From the NCBI GenBank assembly GCA_947624785.1, contig CANQLV010000002.1:1-64000 (forward strand): 64,000 nucleotides of DNA, read 5' to 3'. Made by a program: the position numbers and the translations under genes. Source of the DNA: Akkermansia muciniphila (GTDB taxonomy: Bacteria; Verrucomicrobiota; Verrucomicrobiia; Verrucomicrobiales; Akkermansiaceae). Each line of letters begins with the position of its first letter. The stretch's first letter is position 1. The notes under the pieces are model-generated. The model worked only from the letters and a program-made list of their open reading frames with translations, was not told where the DNA came from and ran no database searches. This document shows, one piece after another, positions 26,296 through 35,208 of the stretch.

Positions 26296-26466
26296 CGGAT
26301 TACATATCCGATGGCAACATATTTTTCTAAGGTAAAAACATTAATAGCTTTTCAAAGTTGCAAAGATAAGAAGAAAAAACAAATCTATTTTGAGATTTGT
26401 CCATTGATATTCATATAAATGTGTGATTTCTTCCTGTAAAAAAACAGGTTGCGGATATGTAATCCG
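26296..26466. repeat. Perfect inverted-repeat pair: candidate invertible promoter element B
   Basis: Left arm 26296-26310 reads CGGATTACATATCCG. Right arm 26452-26466 is its exact reverse complement, and one more base (G) matches outside on each side. The 141-base segment between is very AT-rich and holds a promoter pointing at the next gene. Each arm has the form CGGAT-N5-ATCCG with asymmetric centre TACAT, inverted between arms, as in element A at 16911-17090. The right arm ends 2 bases before the first ATG of the GT-C gene. Confidence 0.68.
26390..26419 (+). promoter_or_regulatory. Sigma70-like promoter inside element B
   Basis: TTGAGA (26390-26395), an 18-base spacer and TATAAA (26414-26419) lie wholly between the inverted arms and point to the membrane glycosyltransferase gene at 26469. 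In the present orientation the gene would be ON; after inversion the promoter would fire toward the 3' end of the GH110 gene. Confidence 0.5.
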
Positions 26467-26468
26467 CT

Positions 26469-27917
26469 ATGTTGCCTTGCACTATGTGCAGGGGACAAGA
26501 GAGGGCGCGGGAAGGCAATAGCGAAGGTATAAAATATTGGTGGATTTTACCTTTTTTGTCCTTCTTTTTTTCCCTGAATAGTCAAAGTTTTTGGATTGAT
26601 GAATGTTGTACCGCATTGTGCGCCATGCAGCAGGGAATGGAGGGCTGTTGGCGGAAGATTTGCGAAATTGGCGGGAGCGATGCTCAGATTGCCTTTTATT
26701 ACTACCTTTTATTTTTGTGGCATCATCTGGCGGGGGCGGAATCTGAATGGGCGCTAAGGTTATTTAATATATTCTGGGTATTTTTATCATCCTGGTTTTT
26801 CAGGAAGGAACCAAAGGCGCTGGTTATTCTTTTGATTTCGCCGTTTTTTATTTATTATGCTAACGAGTTGCGTCCTTATATGTTGCAGATAGCGGCCTCC
26901 TGTGCTGTTTCCATGTTGTTTTGGCGGGTTAGCCGGGGAGAACCGGTAAGATTCCATGTATTTTTTGGCTCCCTGTTTTTTTTATGTCTTACGAGCCTGA
27001 CAGGGGTTGTGTGGGCGCTCGGTTTTACTGCGGCATTCATGGTGATGGCGTTCCGGCAGTTTGGAGGGTGGAAGTTTTGGAGATCCCTGCTTTGGTGGAT
27101 TTTCCCATTTACCGGATTGGGAGCATATTATCTTTACACTCTTTTCATGGGAGCCCGTGCGGTTTCAATATCCTCCTCCTGGATAGTCAATGCATGCGCT
27201 TCCATGTATGAATTATCGGGATTGGCCGGCATGGGGCCTTCCCGTCTTGAAGTGAGAATGTGCATGACTCCTGATGCTTTATGGAATATGAACGGATTGG
27301 GGGCCGGGATGATCTCCGGCGCAATTCTCCTGGCCGGTTCAGCCTGCGGCGTTATTTTGTGGAATAAGCAGGTTGCAAGGCCCTTGGTTCCTGCCTTGCT
27401 GGTGTTGATATTGCTTCCGGGGGCCGTGTTCTTTTATGGAACGGAGATGATGAATTTCCGTTTTTCCGGCCGGCATTGCGCGCCGTTATTGCCTGTATTA
27501 TGTCTGGCCTGGTCCCTGGTGGTGTCATGGGATTGGTCATTCCCCAGGATTGTTCAAACTATCCTGTTTCTATTAATGACGATTGTTTGGGCGGTGAGCG
27601 ATATTCGTATTCGTTTCAATGAATTATATGGCCGTGAAGATTACCGCTCTGCTGTATCTTATTGCAAATTATTGCAGGGCAATGATGTTGACGTTTTGCT
27701 TTTGTGCAATGGGGCCGGAAAGGAGTTTTATGGATGGATTCCCGGTCCGTTAAAGGGGAAATGGCTTGATTATGAAGTGATCGTGGTTTCCCGGCCATCC
27801 GATTATGCCGCTTTTCTCCATTCCATGGAGTCTTCCGGCAAATACGAACGTTCCGAATTATGCCGGGGATTTGTCGTTTATCGCCGGGATGGAATCTCTC
27901 AAAGAGAGGTGTATTGA
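26469..27917 (+). CDS. Polytopic GT-C glycosyltransferase (PMT/ArnT-like)
   Basis: 482 aa, about ten membrane segments. The first loop carries SFWIDECCTAL, the Asp-Glu pair of GT-C enzymes, and the later SPFFIYYANELRPYMLQIAASC matches the PMT/Glyco_transf_39 pattern (nearly invariant Tyr-x-x-E-x-R-x-Y). These enzymes transfer sugars from lipid-phosphate donors outside the cytoplasmic membrane. The gene has lower GC than its neighbours. The exact start is uncertain: the first ATG abuts the inverted repeat and lacks a ribosome site, and an ATG at 26484 is also possible. Expression is probably phase variable through element B. Confidence 0.8.
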   Translation: MLPCTMCRGQERAREGNSEGIKYWWILPFLSFFFSLNSQSFWIDECCTALCAMQQGMEGCWRKICEIGGSDAQIAFYYYLLFLWHHLAGAESEWALRLFNIFWVFLSSWFFRKEPKALVILLISPFFIYYANELRPYMLQIAASCAVSMLFWRVSRGEPVRFHVFFGSLFFLCLTSLTGVVWALGFTAAFMVMAFRQFGGWKFWRSLLWWIFPFTGLGAYYLYTLFMGARAVSISSSWIVNACASMYELSGLAGMGPSRLEVRMCMTPDALWNMNGLGAGMISGAILLAGSACGVILWNKQVARPLVPALLVLILLPGAVFFYGTEMMNFRFSGRHCAPLLPVLCLAWSLVVSWDWSFPRIVQTILFLLMTIVWAVSDIRIRFNELYGREDYRSAVSYCKLLQGNDVDVLLLCNGAGKEFYGWIPGPLKGKWLDYEVIVVSRPSDYAAFLHSMESSGKYERSELCRGFVVYRRDGISQREVY

Positions 27918-27969
27918 TGTTTTTTGCTGTTGTTTCAACATTTTGAGAAGCGACGGTGTCATTACCGGA

Positions 27970-28896
27970 ATGATGGATATTCCTTCCCGTCTGGTCAAAC
28001 GCTGCAAAAAATTCATTGAGCCGTACCGGGTGACGGACGGCAAGGGATTCAAGTTATCCCACTATGATCCGGGTGATCTGGGCAAGCTGGACAAGGACAG
28101 CAAGAAGGACGCCGTGGACAAGCTGGAAAAGGGCATTGAGCTGCTGGAACAGCTTCAGGAGGTGCTGTATGCCAGCGAATCCTATGCGCTGCTGGTGGTG
28201 TTGCAGGCGATGGACAGCGCGGGCAAGGACGGCATTGTGAAGCATGTGATGGGCGGCGTCAATCCGCAGGGATGCGTGGTCAGCAGCTTCAAGCCGCCCT
28301 CCACGCTGGAACGTAGCCACGATTTCCTGTGGCGGTGCGTGGCCCGTCTTCCCCGGCGGGGAATGATCGGCATTTTCAACCGCTCCTACTATGAGGAAGT
28401 GCTGAGCGTGCGCGTGCACCCGGAGTTTCTGGCGGGGGAGGGGTTTGATCCCGCCCGTGCCGGGGGAGCCTTCTGGAAGGAGAGGTACAGATCCATCAAT
28501 AATCTGGAACGCCATCTGCTCGCCAACAAGACGCGCATCGTGAAGATATTCCTTAACCTTTCCAGTGAGGAGCAGAGAAAGCGCCTTCTGGCGCGGCTGG
28601 ACACCCCTCACAAGAACTGGAAGTTTTCAGAGGGGGACATCCACGAACGCGAGTTCTGGAACCAGTACCAGAAGGCGTATGAGGAAATGATACGTCATAC
28701 TTCTTCCCGGGACGCGCCGTGGTATGTGGTGCCGGCGGACAACAAGTGGTATTCCAGGCTTGTCTGCATGTGCGCCATTGTGGAGACGCTGGCGGAAATG
28801 AAACTGGAATACCCTAAGGTCTCCGGGGAATTGAAGGCGTTCTTCCCTGAATTCCGGGAGGAACTGGAACGCCCCCTGTCTGGGGACACGGAGTGA
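27970..28896 (+). CDS. ppk2: Polyphosphate kinase 2 family protein
   Basis: 308 aa from the ATG at 27970 (MMDIPSRLVKRCKK); the open frame extends upstream inside the GT-C gene but this start gives family length. The PPK2 Walker A is LQAMDSAGKDGIVKHVM, followed by NPQGCVVSSFKPPS, IGIFNRSYYEEVL and ILNLS-type lid residues (FLNLSSEEQRKRLLARL). PPK2 uses polyphosphate to phosphorylate nucleoside mono- or diphosphates. The subclass is probably the NMP/NDP-acting single-domain type. A second PPK2 domain occurs at 38101-39444. Confidence 0.92.
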   Translation: MMDIPSRLVKRCKKFIEPYRVTDGKGFKLSHYDPGDLGKLDKDSKKDAVDKLEKGIELLEQLQEVLYASESYALLVVLQAMDSAGKDGIVKHVMGGVNPQGCVVSSFKPPSTLERSHDFLWRCVARLPRRGMIGIFNRSYYEEVLSVRVHPEFLAGEGFDPARAGGAFWKERYRSINNLERHLLANKTRIVKIFLNLSSEEQRKRLLARLDTPHKNWKFSEGDIHEREFWNQYQKAYEEMIRHTSSRDAPWYVVPADNKWYSRLVCMCAIVETLAEMKLEYPKVSGELKAFFPEFREELERPLSGDTE

Positions 28897-29036
28897 ACGA
28901 AGAGTCCGGAAAAGGAGGAGAGAAGAGAAAAGGCTGTTGAAGAACGGCAAAAAGAAAAACGGCGCATCATGCGGAAGCTTCCCTCCGTCTGTTGCGCCAC
29001 CGCATTCCGTCCCGTGCGGGCCTGCCGGTTCTCCAA

Positions 29037-29480
29037 TCAGCGCCTGCGTTCCCAGGATTTCACCTTGCCGTTGATGAACAGCACGTAGCCGGTATCCACC
29101 GGGACGTAGGTGACGTCATTGTAATACGGGTAATAGGGACGGTAGAAGCCCGGTCCCCAATAGGGGCCGCCCCAGTAGGGCCCGGCCCAGAAGGAGGGCG
29201 GCGGGGTGTAAACCGGCTGAAGGGAAGAGTAAATCCAGCGGGTGGCGGATTTTCCGTTAAGGTTGCCTTCCGCCACGGCGGAGGGGTCTCCCCACGCCAG
29301 GAAGACGGCGGGCGGCGACATGCCTTCCGCAATCTGTCCGGCTTCCACCAGCGTTTTCTGGCTGGGGGGAAGGGAATTGAAAAGGGCTGGGTTTTTCTGG
29401 ATGCGGGATGCCGGGGTGGACACGCAGGAAGCAAGGCTCAGAGCGGCGGCCAGGGTAGTGAAAAGTAACTTCCAGTTCAT
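29037..29480 (-). CDS. Small lipoprotein with Tyr/Pro/Gly-rich centre
   Basis: 147 aa from the ATG at 29480 (MNWKLLFTTLAAALSLASCVST). A clear lipobox LASC gives a lipid-modified Cys at residue 19. Residues 35-75 form a small folded part (GMSPPAVFLAWGDPSAVAEG, similar to short SmpA/OmlA-like motifs where outer membrane assembly proteins carry GMS...V....G.P). A low-complexity segment WAGPYWGGPYWGPG and further Tyr/Pro repeats follow. Role unknown. It is divergent from the next gene with 73 bases between, so the promoters are shared or back to back. Confidence 0.75.
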   Translation of the reverse strand: MNWKLLFTTLAAALSLASCVSTPASRIQKNPALFNSLPPSQKTLVEAGQIAEGMSPPAVFLAWGDPSAVAEGNLNGKSATRWIYSSLQPVYTPPPSFWAGPYWGGPYWGPGFYRPYYPYYNDVTYVPVDTGYVLFINGKVKSWERRR

Positions 29481-29553
29481 GATGTACATACGGATAACAC
29501 TCACTTTGACTCTTGCCAAGGGTGTTTTGTTGAGTAAAATATACGAACACGTT

Positions 29554-30315
29554 ATGAAAGCGCTCCGCAATCTGGCTTTAACACTGATGGTCCCCGTTCT
29601 GGTTTCTTCCCTGTCCGCAGCAGAAAAGCCGGAAATAATCGATGAATATCTCCCGGTCGGCAAAATGGCGGAAGCTTCCGCCGTCAGCGTTGTGCTTGAT
29701 GAAAGCCTTCAGCCTTTCATGGAAAAGATTGACGGTGTTTTTGCCTCCCTGCCCGACAAGGACAAGAAGGAGCTCGTCAGCCAGATCATTCCCGGCCAGC
29801 CCGTTCCGTATGACGAACGCCTGGGCTGGACCAAGGACGAGTATGCCAGGTATCTGGAATGCTGGAAGCTGAAGCAGGTGCAGGAAGTGGCTCCTGTGGC
29901 TGTGGGCGTTTTCGCCTCCGGGGAACGCGGCATCTGGACTCTGGCTGCGGTGGCCCAGCAGGGACCGCTGCCGATGAGCACCCTGAAGTATGACTCCAAT
30001 ACCAAGACCTGGATTTCCCCCAACGGCGCCCTGGCCCTGAAAGGGGATGTGTCCTATGACGATCTGAACGTGTACGGCGCGTGGAGCGGCAAGGAATGGA
30101 CCATGGAAAAGAAGACCATTCTTTCCACCCTGACGGAGACCATCATCGCGGGCAAGACCAAGGACGGCAAATATACCTATTTCGTTTACAACATGTCCGA
30201 GAAGAATCCGGATAATATTGCCATTGCCAACCAGTCCATCGTGCTGCGCATCCCCATTACCCGCATTACGGGAGACCCCCTGCTGGAAAAGGCCAAGGCC
30301 AAGGCGCGCCAGTAG
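29554..30315 (+). CDS. Periplasmic protein of unknown function
   Basis: 253 aa from the ATG at 29554 (MKALRNLALTLMVPVLVSSLSAAE, a signal peptide cut after SAA). An open frame continues upstream but overlaps the divergent lipoprotein. The mature part has no recognised domain; LGWTKDEYARYLECWK and the mixed alpha/beta pattern are all that can be said. It is followed 35 bases later by rsmD on the same strand. Confidence 0.72.
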   Translation: MKALRNLALTLMVPVLVSSLSAAEKPEIIDEYLPVGKMAEASAVSVVLDESLQPFMEKIDGVFASLPDKDKKELVSQIIPGQPVPYDERLGWTKDEYARYLECWKLKQVQEVAPVAVGVFASGERGIWTLAAVAQQGPLPMSTLKYDSNTKTWISPNGALALKGDVSYDDLNVYGAWSGKEWTMEKKTILSTLTETIIAGKTKDGKYTYFVYNMSEKNPDNIAIANQSIVLRIPITRITGDPLLEKAKAKARQ

Positions 30316-30350
30316 GGACAACAAGACGTTCCTTTCATTCCGGTAAAAAC

Positions 30351-30926
30351 ATGCGTATCATCAGCGGAAAGGCCGGCGGCATAACCCTGTCTGTTCCCAA
30401 AGGGGAAGTGCGGCCCACGACCGACCGGGTCAGGGAGGCCCTTTTTTCCATCCTGAACCCGCTGATTGACCATGCCGACGTGCTGGATTTGTTCACCGGC
30501 TCCGGAGCCTTCGGCCTGGAGGCCCTCAGCCGCGGGGCAGGGAGTTCCCGCATGGTGGATTTTTCCCGGCTTTCCTGCGCGGCGGCCAAGGCAAATCTTG
30601 CCAAAACCGGCCTGGAGGGCGGCGCCGTCATCCAGGGAGACGCCGTGCAGTTTGTTAAAAGAGAGCTGCTGGCCGGCAGGAAGTACGACGTTGTTTTTGC
30701 GGATCCTCCCTACTGCAAGGGCCCGGCGGACCGGGATTTTATTGTGGAGCTGGCGGAAGCCGGAGTTGCCGGACTGCTGAAGGGCGGCGGCGTGTTTATT
30801 GCGGAAGTGCAGGAAGGCTGGGGCACCGGCATGGAAGGCGCCGCGGAATTTGACGGCCTGGACCTGGTGGATACCCGCCGGTACGGGAAAAATATGCTGT
30901 TGTTCTATCGATTGCCTGAGAAGTAA
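30351..30926 (+). CDS. rsmD: 16S rRNA (guanine(966)-N(2))-methyltransferase
   Basis: 191 aa, usual length. It starts MRIISGKAGGITLSVPKG and holds RPTTDRVREALFSIL, the SAM-binding block LDLFTGSGAFGLEALSRGA and the catalytic VFADPPY. It methylates G966 of 16S rRNA. The stop is one base before the waaA start. Confidence 0.95.
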   Translation: MRIISGKAGGITLSVPKGEVRPTTDRVREALFSILNPLIDHADVLDLFTGSGAFGLEALSRGAGSSRMVDFSRLSCAAAKANLAKTGLEGGAVIQGDAVQFVKRELLAGRKYDVVFADPPYCKGPADRDFIVELAEAGVAGLLKGGGVFIAEVQEGWGTGMEGAAEFDGLDLVDTRRYGKNMLLFYRLPEK

Positions 30927-30927
30927 G

Positions 30928-32214
30928 ATGAAAGCCTTCCTGTTCTCCTTCTGTTACAATGTCCTGTACCCCGTCGGGTGGCTGGTGACGTTGCCTTCCT
31001 ACCTGCTCAAGCAGAAAAGGCGCGGCGGTTTCGGCACGGGGCTGCTGGAGCGCTTCGGCCTGTACCGGGTTTCCTACAACCGGGAGCCGAAGGGGGTGCT
31101 GTACGTGCATGCCGTGAGCGTGGGTGAAGTGGTGCTGGCCCTCAAATTTCTCCGGGCGTGGCTCCGGGAGCGCGGCGGTTCCGCGGTGCTGGCCACCAGC
31201 ACGGCTACGGGGCATGATACGGCGGTGAACGCCCAGGTGCCCGGCGTGCGCGTGATTTATGCCCCCTTTGACCTGCTGGGCCTGCCGGGGAGGTGCTTTG
31301 ACCGTTTTGAACCGGAGGCCATTGTGCTGGTAGAGGCGGAATTATGGCCGAACTTTGCCCGTGCCGCCAAGGTGCGCGGCATTCCCATGGCGATGATCAA
31401 TGCCCGCATGTCCGCCAGGTCCGAGAGCCGCTACCGCGCTTTTAAATGGGTGTCACGGTATTATTTTTCCACGCTGGACGCCATGGGCGTGCAGGACAAG
31501 GGGGACGTCCGGAGGTTTGAATCCGTTGGGGTGCGCCCTTCCATCATCCATGTGACGGGCAGCATCAAGTTTGACCAGCAGATGGCGGAGCGCAAGGAAA
31601 GCAATGCGGAGTTTGCCGCCATTCTGGACAAGCTGAAGCGCGGCAAGTCCGTGGTGCTGGCCGCCAGCACGCATGACGGGGAGGAAGTGCTGATTGCGGA
31701 GGCCGCGCGCAAGGCGGGGGGCTTCCCCCTGATTGTTCCCCGGCATGCGGAACGCCGCCATACGGTGGTGCGCGAGCTGGAGGCCCGCGGCTGGCAGTGC
31801 GTGCTGCGGACGGACGGCGAGCTTCCGGAAACCCTGAAGGACAATGTCTGCTACATTGCGGATACGACCGGAGAATTGAGGGATTGGACCGCGCTGGCGG
31901 ATGTGGCCGTGATCGGCAAGAGCTTTCTGGCGGACGGGGGGCAGAATCCGGCGGAGGCCGTTGCCTGCGGCGTACCCGTGCTGACGGGGCCGCACATGGA
32001 GAATTTCGATGCGCTGGTCCAGCTGCTTGAAGGCGTGGACGGCATTACCCGGTGCGATGAGGAGCGCCTGGCGGACGTGCTCAAGGAGATGCTGGACAAT
32101 CCGCTGCTGGCCCATGCCCAGTCCTCCCGCGCGCAGGTGGCGCTGAAAGCCCATTTCGGCGCTACGGCCCGGACCATCCGCATGATCTGCGTCATGCTCA
32201 AGATTCCCGTTTAA
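30928..32214 (+). CDS. waaA: 3-deoxy-D-manno-octulosonic-acid (Kdo) transferase
   Basis: 428 aa from the ATG at 30928 (MKAFLFSFCYNVLYP), one base after rsmD. An N-terminal membrane anchor is followed by the GT30 blocks LYVHAVSVGEVVLA, STATGHDTA, VEAELWPN and later KSFLADGGQNPAEAVACGVPVLTGPHMENF. It adds Kdo to lipid IVA at the inner membrane, which shows a Gram-negative lipid A pathway. The 3' end overlaps the convergent retropepsin-like gene by 17 bases. Confidence 0.96.
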   Translation: MKAFLFSFCYNVLYPVGWLVTLPSYLLKQKRRGGFGTGLLERFGLYRVSYNREPKGVLYVHAVSVGEVVLALKFLRAWLRERGGSAVLATSTATGHDTAVNAQVPGVRVIYAPFDLLGLPGRCFDRFEPEAIVLVEAELWPNFARAAKVRGIPMAMINARMSARSESRYRAFKWVSRYYFSTLDAMGVQDKGDVRRFESVGVRPSIIHVTGSIKFDQQMAERKESNAEFAAILDKLKRGKSVVLAASTHDGEEVLIAEAARKAGGFPLIVPRHAERRHTVVRELEARGWQCVLRTDGELPETLKDNVCYIADTTGELRDWTALADVAVIGKSFLADGGQNPAEAVACGVPVLTGPHMENFDALVQLLEGVDGITRCDEERLADVLKEMLDNPLLAHAQSSRAQVALKAHFGATARTIRMICVMLKIPV

Positions 32215-33169
32215 CGGCGGGAACCTTTTGCCCGCGGGCCTCCGGCTTGGAATGGGGCGGCAGGGCGAAGACTTCCCCCTGCGGCGCGTCAATGATGATG
32301 TCAAAATGCTGGAAGGTATCCACGCCGATCTGGCATCTGCCGCCTGTTCCCGTCACGGCGAAGGAAAGGCCGTCCATTTGGAAGTCCGGTCCCATACGGA
32401 GCGTGGAGGGAATGCCCAGTTTCATGACAGTACAGTCTCCGTTGTGTCCGTTAATGTCGGTCGCCTTGGTGGTGAGCTGATTGCCATTCGGATCCGCGGG
32501 CCACTGTTCCACCGGGGCCATGGAAAGAGAAGAGCCGGAGTCAAGAGCCAGCGGGAAAGTGTTTCCCCCACGGGAACAGCGGATGTAGAAAATTCCGGAA
32601 GGATCACGTTCCACATCCAGCGGCTTCATGTATTGGACGGGGAAGCGGGAGCGTTCCAGGAATTGGAGGGAAGCGTTCCTGACGGACAGCAGGAACGGAG
32701 AGAACCCCAGGTAGTTGATGCCCAGAATGCCGTCCACCTTCACCTGCATATCCTTTTGCAGGGGAGTAAGATCCAGGGCAAGGCCGAAGAAGTTTTTAAT
32801 ATGAAGCCCTCCCATGGAGAAGGACCGCATGGCAAATAGTTGGGGGGCTGCATTGACGTTGGAGCCAGGGGCGATTTGCACATCTTCAAGCGGCAGGCCG
32901 GGAAAATTCTTCCTGATGAATTTGATGTCAAACGTGGTGTGGGAGGCCGCCGTGTCCACAATGAGATTGCATGGAACGCCGTTGATGGTGCATTGCGCCA
33001 CAAGCAGTTTGCTGTGGGCGTCTCTCGTCAGCCGGACGGGATTCAGGTCCGTGATGGAAACAACGGGCCTGGCCTGGGCGGGGTCCGGCTGTTCCTCTGC
33101 GGATAGAGGAAGCGCGCCCAATGCCAGAAGGGCCGCGGAAGCGCGGAAAAGGCTGCGTGAGAAGAGCAT
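32198..33169 (-). CDS. Secreted retropepsin-like aspartyl protease domain protein
   Basis: 323 aa with a signal peptide (SLFRASAALLALGALPLSAEE). Two half-domains each carry the aspartyl motif: LIVDTAASHTTF at about 74-85 and LALDSGSSLSMAP at about 208-220, with a hydrophobic-Gly partner VDGILGINYLG between. This is the pattern of pepsin-like/retropepsin-like proteins with two motifs on one chain. Substrate is unknown. It overlaps waaA by 17 bases tail to tail. Confidence 0.78.
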   Translation of the reverse strand: MLFSRSLFRASAALLALGALPLSAEEQPDPAQARPVVSITDLNPVRLTRDAHSKLLVAQCTINGVPCNLIVDTAASHTTFDIKFIRKNFPGLPLEDVQIAPGSNVNAAPQLFAMRSFSMGGLHIKNFFGLALDLTPLQKDMQVKVDGILGINYLGFSPFLLSVRNASLQFLERSRFPVQYMKPLDVERDPSGIFYIRCSRGGNTFPLALDSGSSLSMAPVEQWPADPNGNQLTTKATDINGHNGDCTVMKLGIPSTLRMGPDFQMDGLSFAVTGTGGRCQIGVDTFQHFDIIIDAPQGEVFALPPHSKPEARGQKVPAVKRES

Positions 33170-33221
33170 CCCTTACTGGTAGGCGCGCCTCTGCGGTTTG
33201 ACAAGCCAATTTGACGGAGAA

Positions 33222-34343
33222 TCAGTCATGGCTGCGGTGGTTGGGCTTGTGGCGGCGTTCCAGCTCCACGCGGTCCTCATAATTCCGGGCCTGCACCTTC
33301 CGTTCTCTCTTCCCGGCCCGTTCCACGTTCATCTGCCTCTTTTTCTGGCGTTTGGCAAGCCGGGAGATTTCATCTTCCAGATTCAGGAAGTTCAAGTACC
33401 GCTCCCTGTCCAATCTTCCTTCCTCCACGGCTTTCCTGATGGCGCAGCCGGAATCCGTGCCGTGGCTGCAATCCGCAAACCTGCATTCCTGGGCCAGCTC
33501 CGTCAAATCCGCGAAGCTTTCACGAAGGGTGTGTTCATCCGTCCACATCTGGATTTCCCGGATGCCGGGATTGTCAATCAGCAAACCGCCATGCTTGAGG
33601 AGCACCAGTTCCCGCGCCACAGTCGTATGGCGCCCTTTGCCGGTCACCTCATTCACTTCCCCCGTCCAGAGCCATTCGTCCCCCAGCAGGGTATTGACCA
33701 GCGTGGATTTTCCTACTCCGGAGGAACCGACGATGCAGATGGTTTTTCCCTTGGAAAGGCATTTGCGGAATTCCTTGATTCCCTTGTTGTGCAGGGCGCT
33801 GATGCCGATGATGGAGCATTCCGGGGAGAGTTCCCGCAGGGTCCGCACGGCTTCGTCCACTTCCTCCCTGGAGAAAAGGTCCGTCTTGTTGAGCAGGATG
33901 AGAGGGGTGGCTCCGCTGCGGCGGATGAGCGTAAAGTAGCGCTCCATGCGCCTGGGGTTGAAGTCCGTTCCCGGCTCCGTCACCACGGCCACGATGTCCA
34001 CATTGGTTCCCAGCACCTGTTCCGCGCTGCTTTTTCCCGGAGCTTTGCGGGAAAAACAGGTCTGCCGGGGGAGAATGGCGCGTATGACGGCTTCATCTCC
34101 CGCTTCCCCCGGGTCAATCGCCACCCAGTCTCCTACGGCGGGCAGTTCCGCATCCGTGGCGGCCTCATGCCAGAGCTTGCCGCTGACGACGGCGTCCACG
34201 TCCTCCCCGCCGTCCAGCAGGGCGGTGAAGTTGATTTTCGTTTCCCGGATGAGGCGTCCCGGAACCCAGCCGGGTTTGGCGACGGCGTTGAAAGCGCGTT
34301 GAAAGTGGTCGTTCCAGCCTAAATCCTGAAGAGTAACGGGCAT
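33222..34343 (-). CDS. rsgA: Ribosome small-subunit-dependent GTPase A
   Basis: 373 aa. It shows the circularly permuted order of GTPase motifs: G4 LLNKTDL, then G1 GSSGVGKSTL, then G3 DNPGIRE, followed by the C-terminal zinc site ECRFADCSHGTDSGCAI. RsgA assists 30S subunit maturation. The C-terminus is rich in Lys/Arg (KRQKKRQMN and following). Genes on either side are not functionally linked. Confidence 0.95.
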   Translation of the reverse strand: MPVTLQDLGWNDHFQRAFNAVAKPGWVPGRLIRETKINFTALLDGGEDVDAVVSGKLWHEAATDAELPAVGDWVAIDPGEAGDEAVIRAILPRQTCFSRKAPGKSSAEQVLGTNVDIVAVVTEPGTDFNPRRMERYFTLIRRSGATPLILLNKTDLFSREEVDEAVRTLRELSPECSIIGISALHNKGIKEFRKCLSKGKTICIVGSSGVGKSTLVNTLLGDEWLWTGEVNEVTGKGRHTTVARELVLLKHGGLLIDNPGIREIQMWTDEHTLRESFADLTELAQECRFADCSHGTDSGCAIRKAVEEGRLDRERYLNFLNLEDEISRLAKRQKKRQMNVERAGKRERKVQARNYEDRVELERRHKPNHRSHD

Positions 34344-34427
34344 GAAAAGTGAAAATGCGGTTGTGGGAAAGGGTGGCGGCGTCCGTAGCCGACCAGCATT
34401 TAATGATGTTGCAAACGCTCTTCCGGT

Positions 34428-35102
34428 TCAAGCACGGAGCGGGTCTGCCGCCCGGCATGACGGACCTTTTTCCCCTGCGAGCCGGCACGCGCGTTCGATG
34501 ATCTGAAGGGCAATCTGTGTTTTAGGCGCTTTTTCCAGCAGCTCCGTCCGGTCCGGATAAACGAGCAGGACTTCATTTTCCGAGGAATTAAAGCCGATGT
34601 CGCTGCGGGAAACGTCATTGGCCACGATCATGTCGCACCGCTTGCGCTCCAGCTTTCCGCGTGCGTAGCCCTCCACGTCATGGGTTTCCGCCGCGAAGCC
34701 CACCAGGATGCCTTTGAAGCCGAATTCCGTGCGCATGGAACCCAGGATGTCCGCGGTGCGCTCCAGTTCCAGAATCATGCGTTCACCCGTTTTCTTGATC
34801 TTGCGGTCCGGGACGGAGACGGGGCGGTAGTCCGCCACGGCGGCGCTGAGGATGGCGGCCTCTGCATAGGGAGCCTGGTTTTTTACGGCGTCATACATTT
34901 CCTGCGCGCTTTCCACCGGCAGGAAGTCCACGCCGTGCGGAACGTCCAGGGAGGTGGGACCGGATACGAGAAGGACGCTGTGGCCTTCGTGAACTGCCGC
35001 TTCCGCCAGGGAGTACCCCATTTTTCCGGAGGAATGGTTGGTGAGGTACCTGACGGGGTCAATCGCTTCCCTGGTGGGGCCTGCCGTGATGAGAAAACGC
35101 AT
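34428..35102 (-). CDS. coaB: Phosphopantothenate-cysteine ligase, stand-alone CoaB
   Basis: 224 aa from MRFLITAGPT (an ATG three codons earlier is possible). The CoaB fold shows ITAGPTREAIDPVRYLTNHSSGKMG, AAVADYRP and KIKKTGE for substrate binding, then ANDVSRSDIGFNSSENEVLLV. It joins cysteine to phosphopantothenate in CoA synthesis. In most bacteria CoaB is fused after CoaC; here the decarboxylase is a separate gene at 43844-44383. Confidence 0.92.
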   Translation of the reverse strand: MRFLITAGPTREAIDPVRYLTNHSSGKMGYSLAEAAVHEGHSVLLVSGPTSLDVPHGVDFLPVESAQEMYDAVKNQAPYAEAAILSAAVADYRPVSVPDRKIKKTGERMILELERTADILGSMRTEFGFKGILVGFAAETHDVEGYARGKLERKRCDMIVANDVSRSDIGFNSSENEVLLVYPDRTELLEKAPKTQIALQIIERACRLAGEKGPSCRAADPLRA

Positions 35103-35208
35103 GGGCGGCATTATGCGGAATCACGGGTAAAAGTGAAGAGTGATCTTGTGCAGCCGCACATTATGTTCCGGCTTGACTCCTTCCCTCGATTGGGGGAGTT
35201 ATGAAGGC

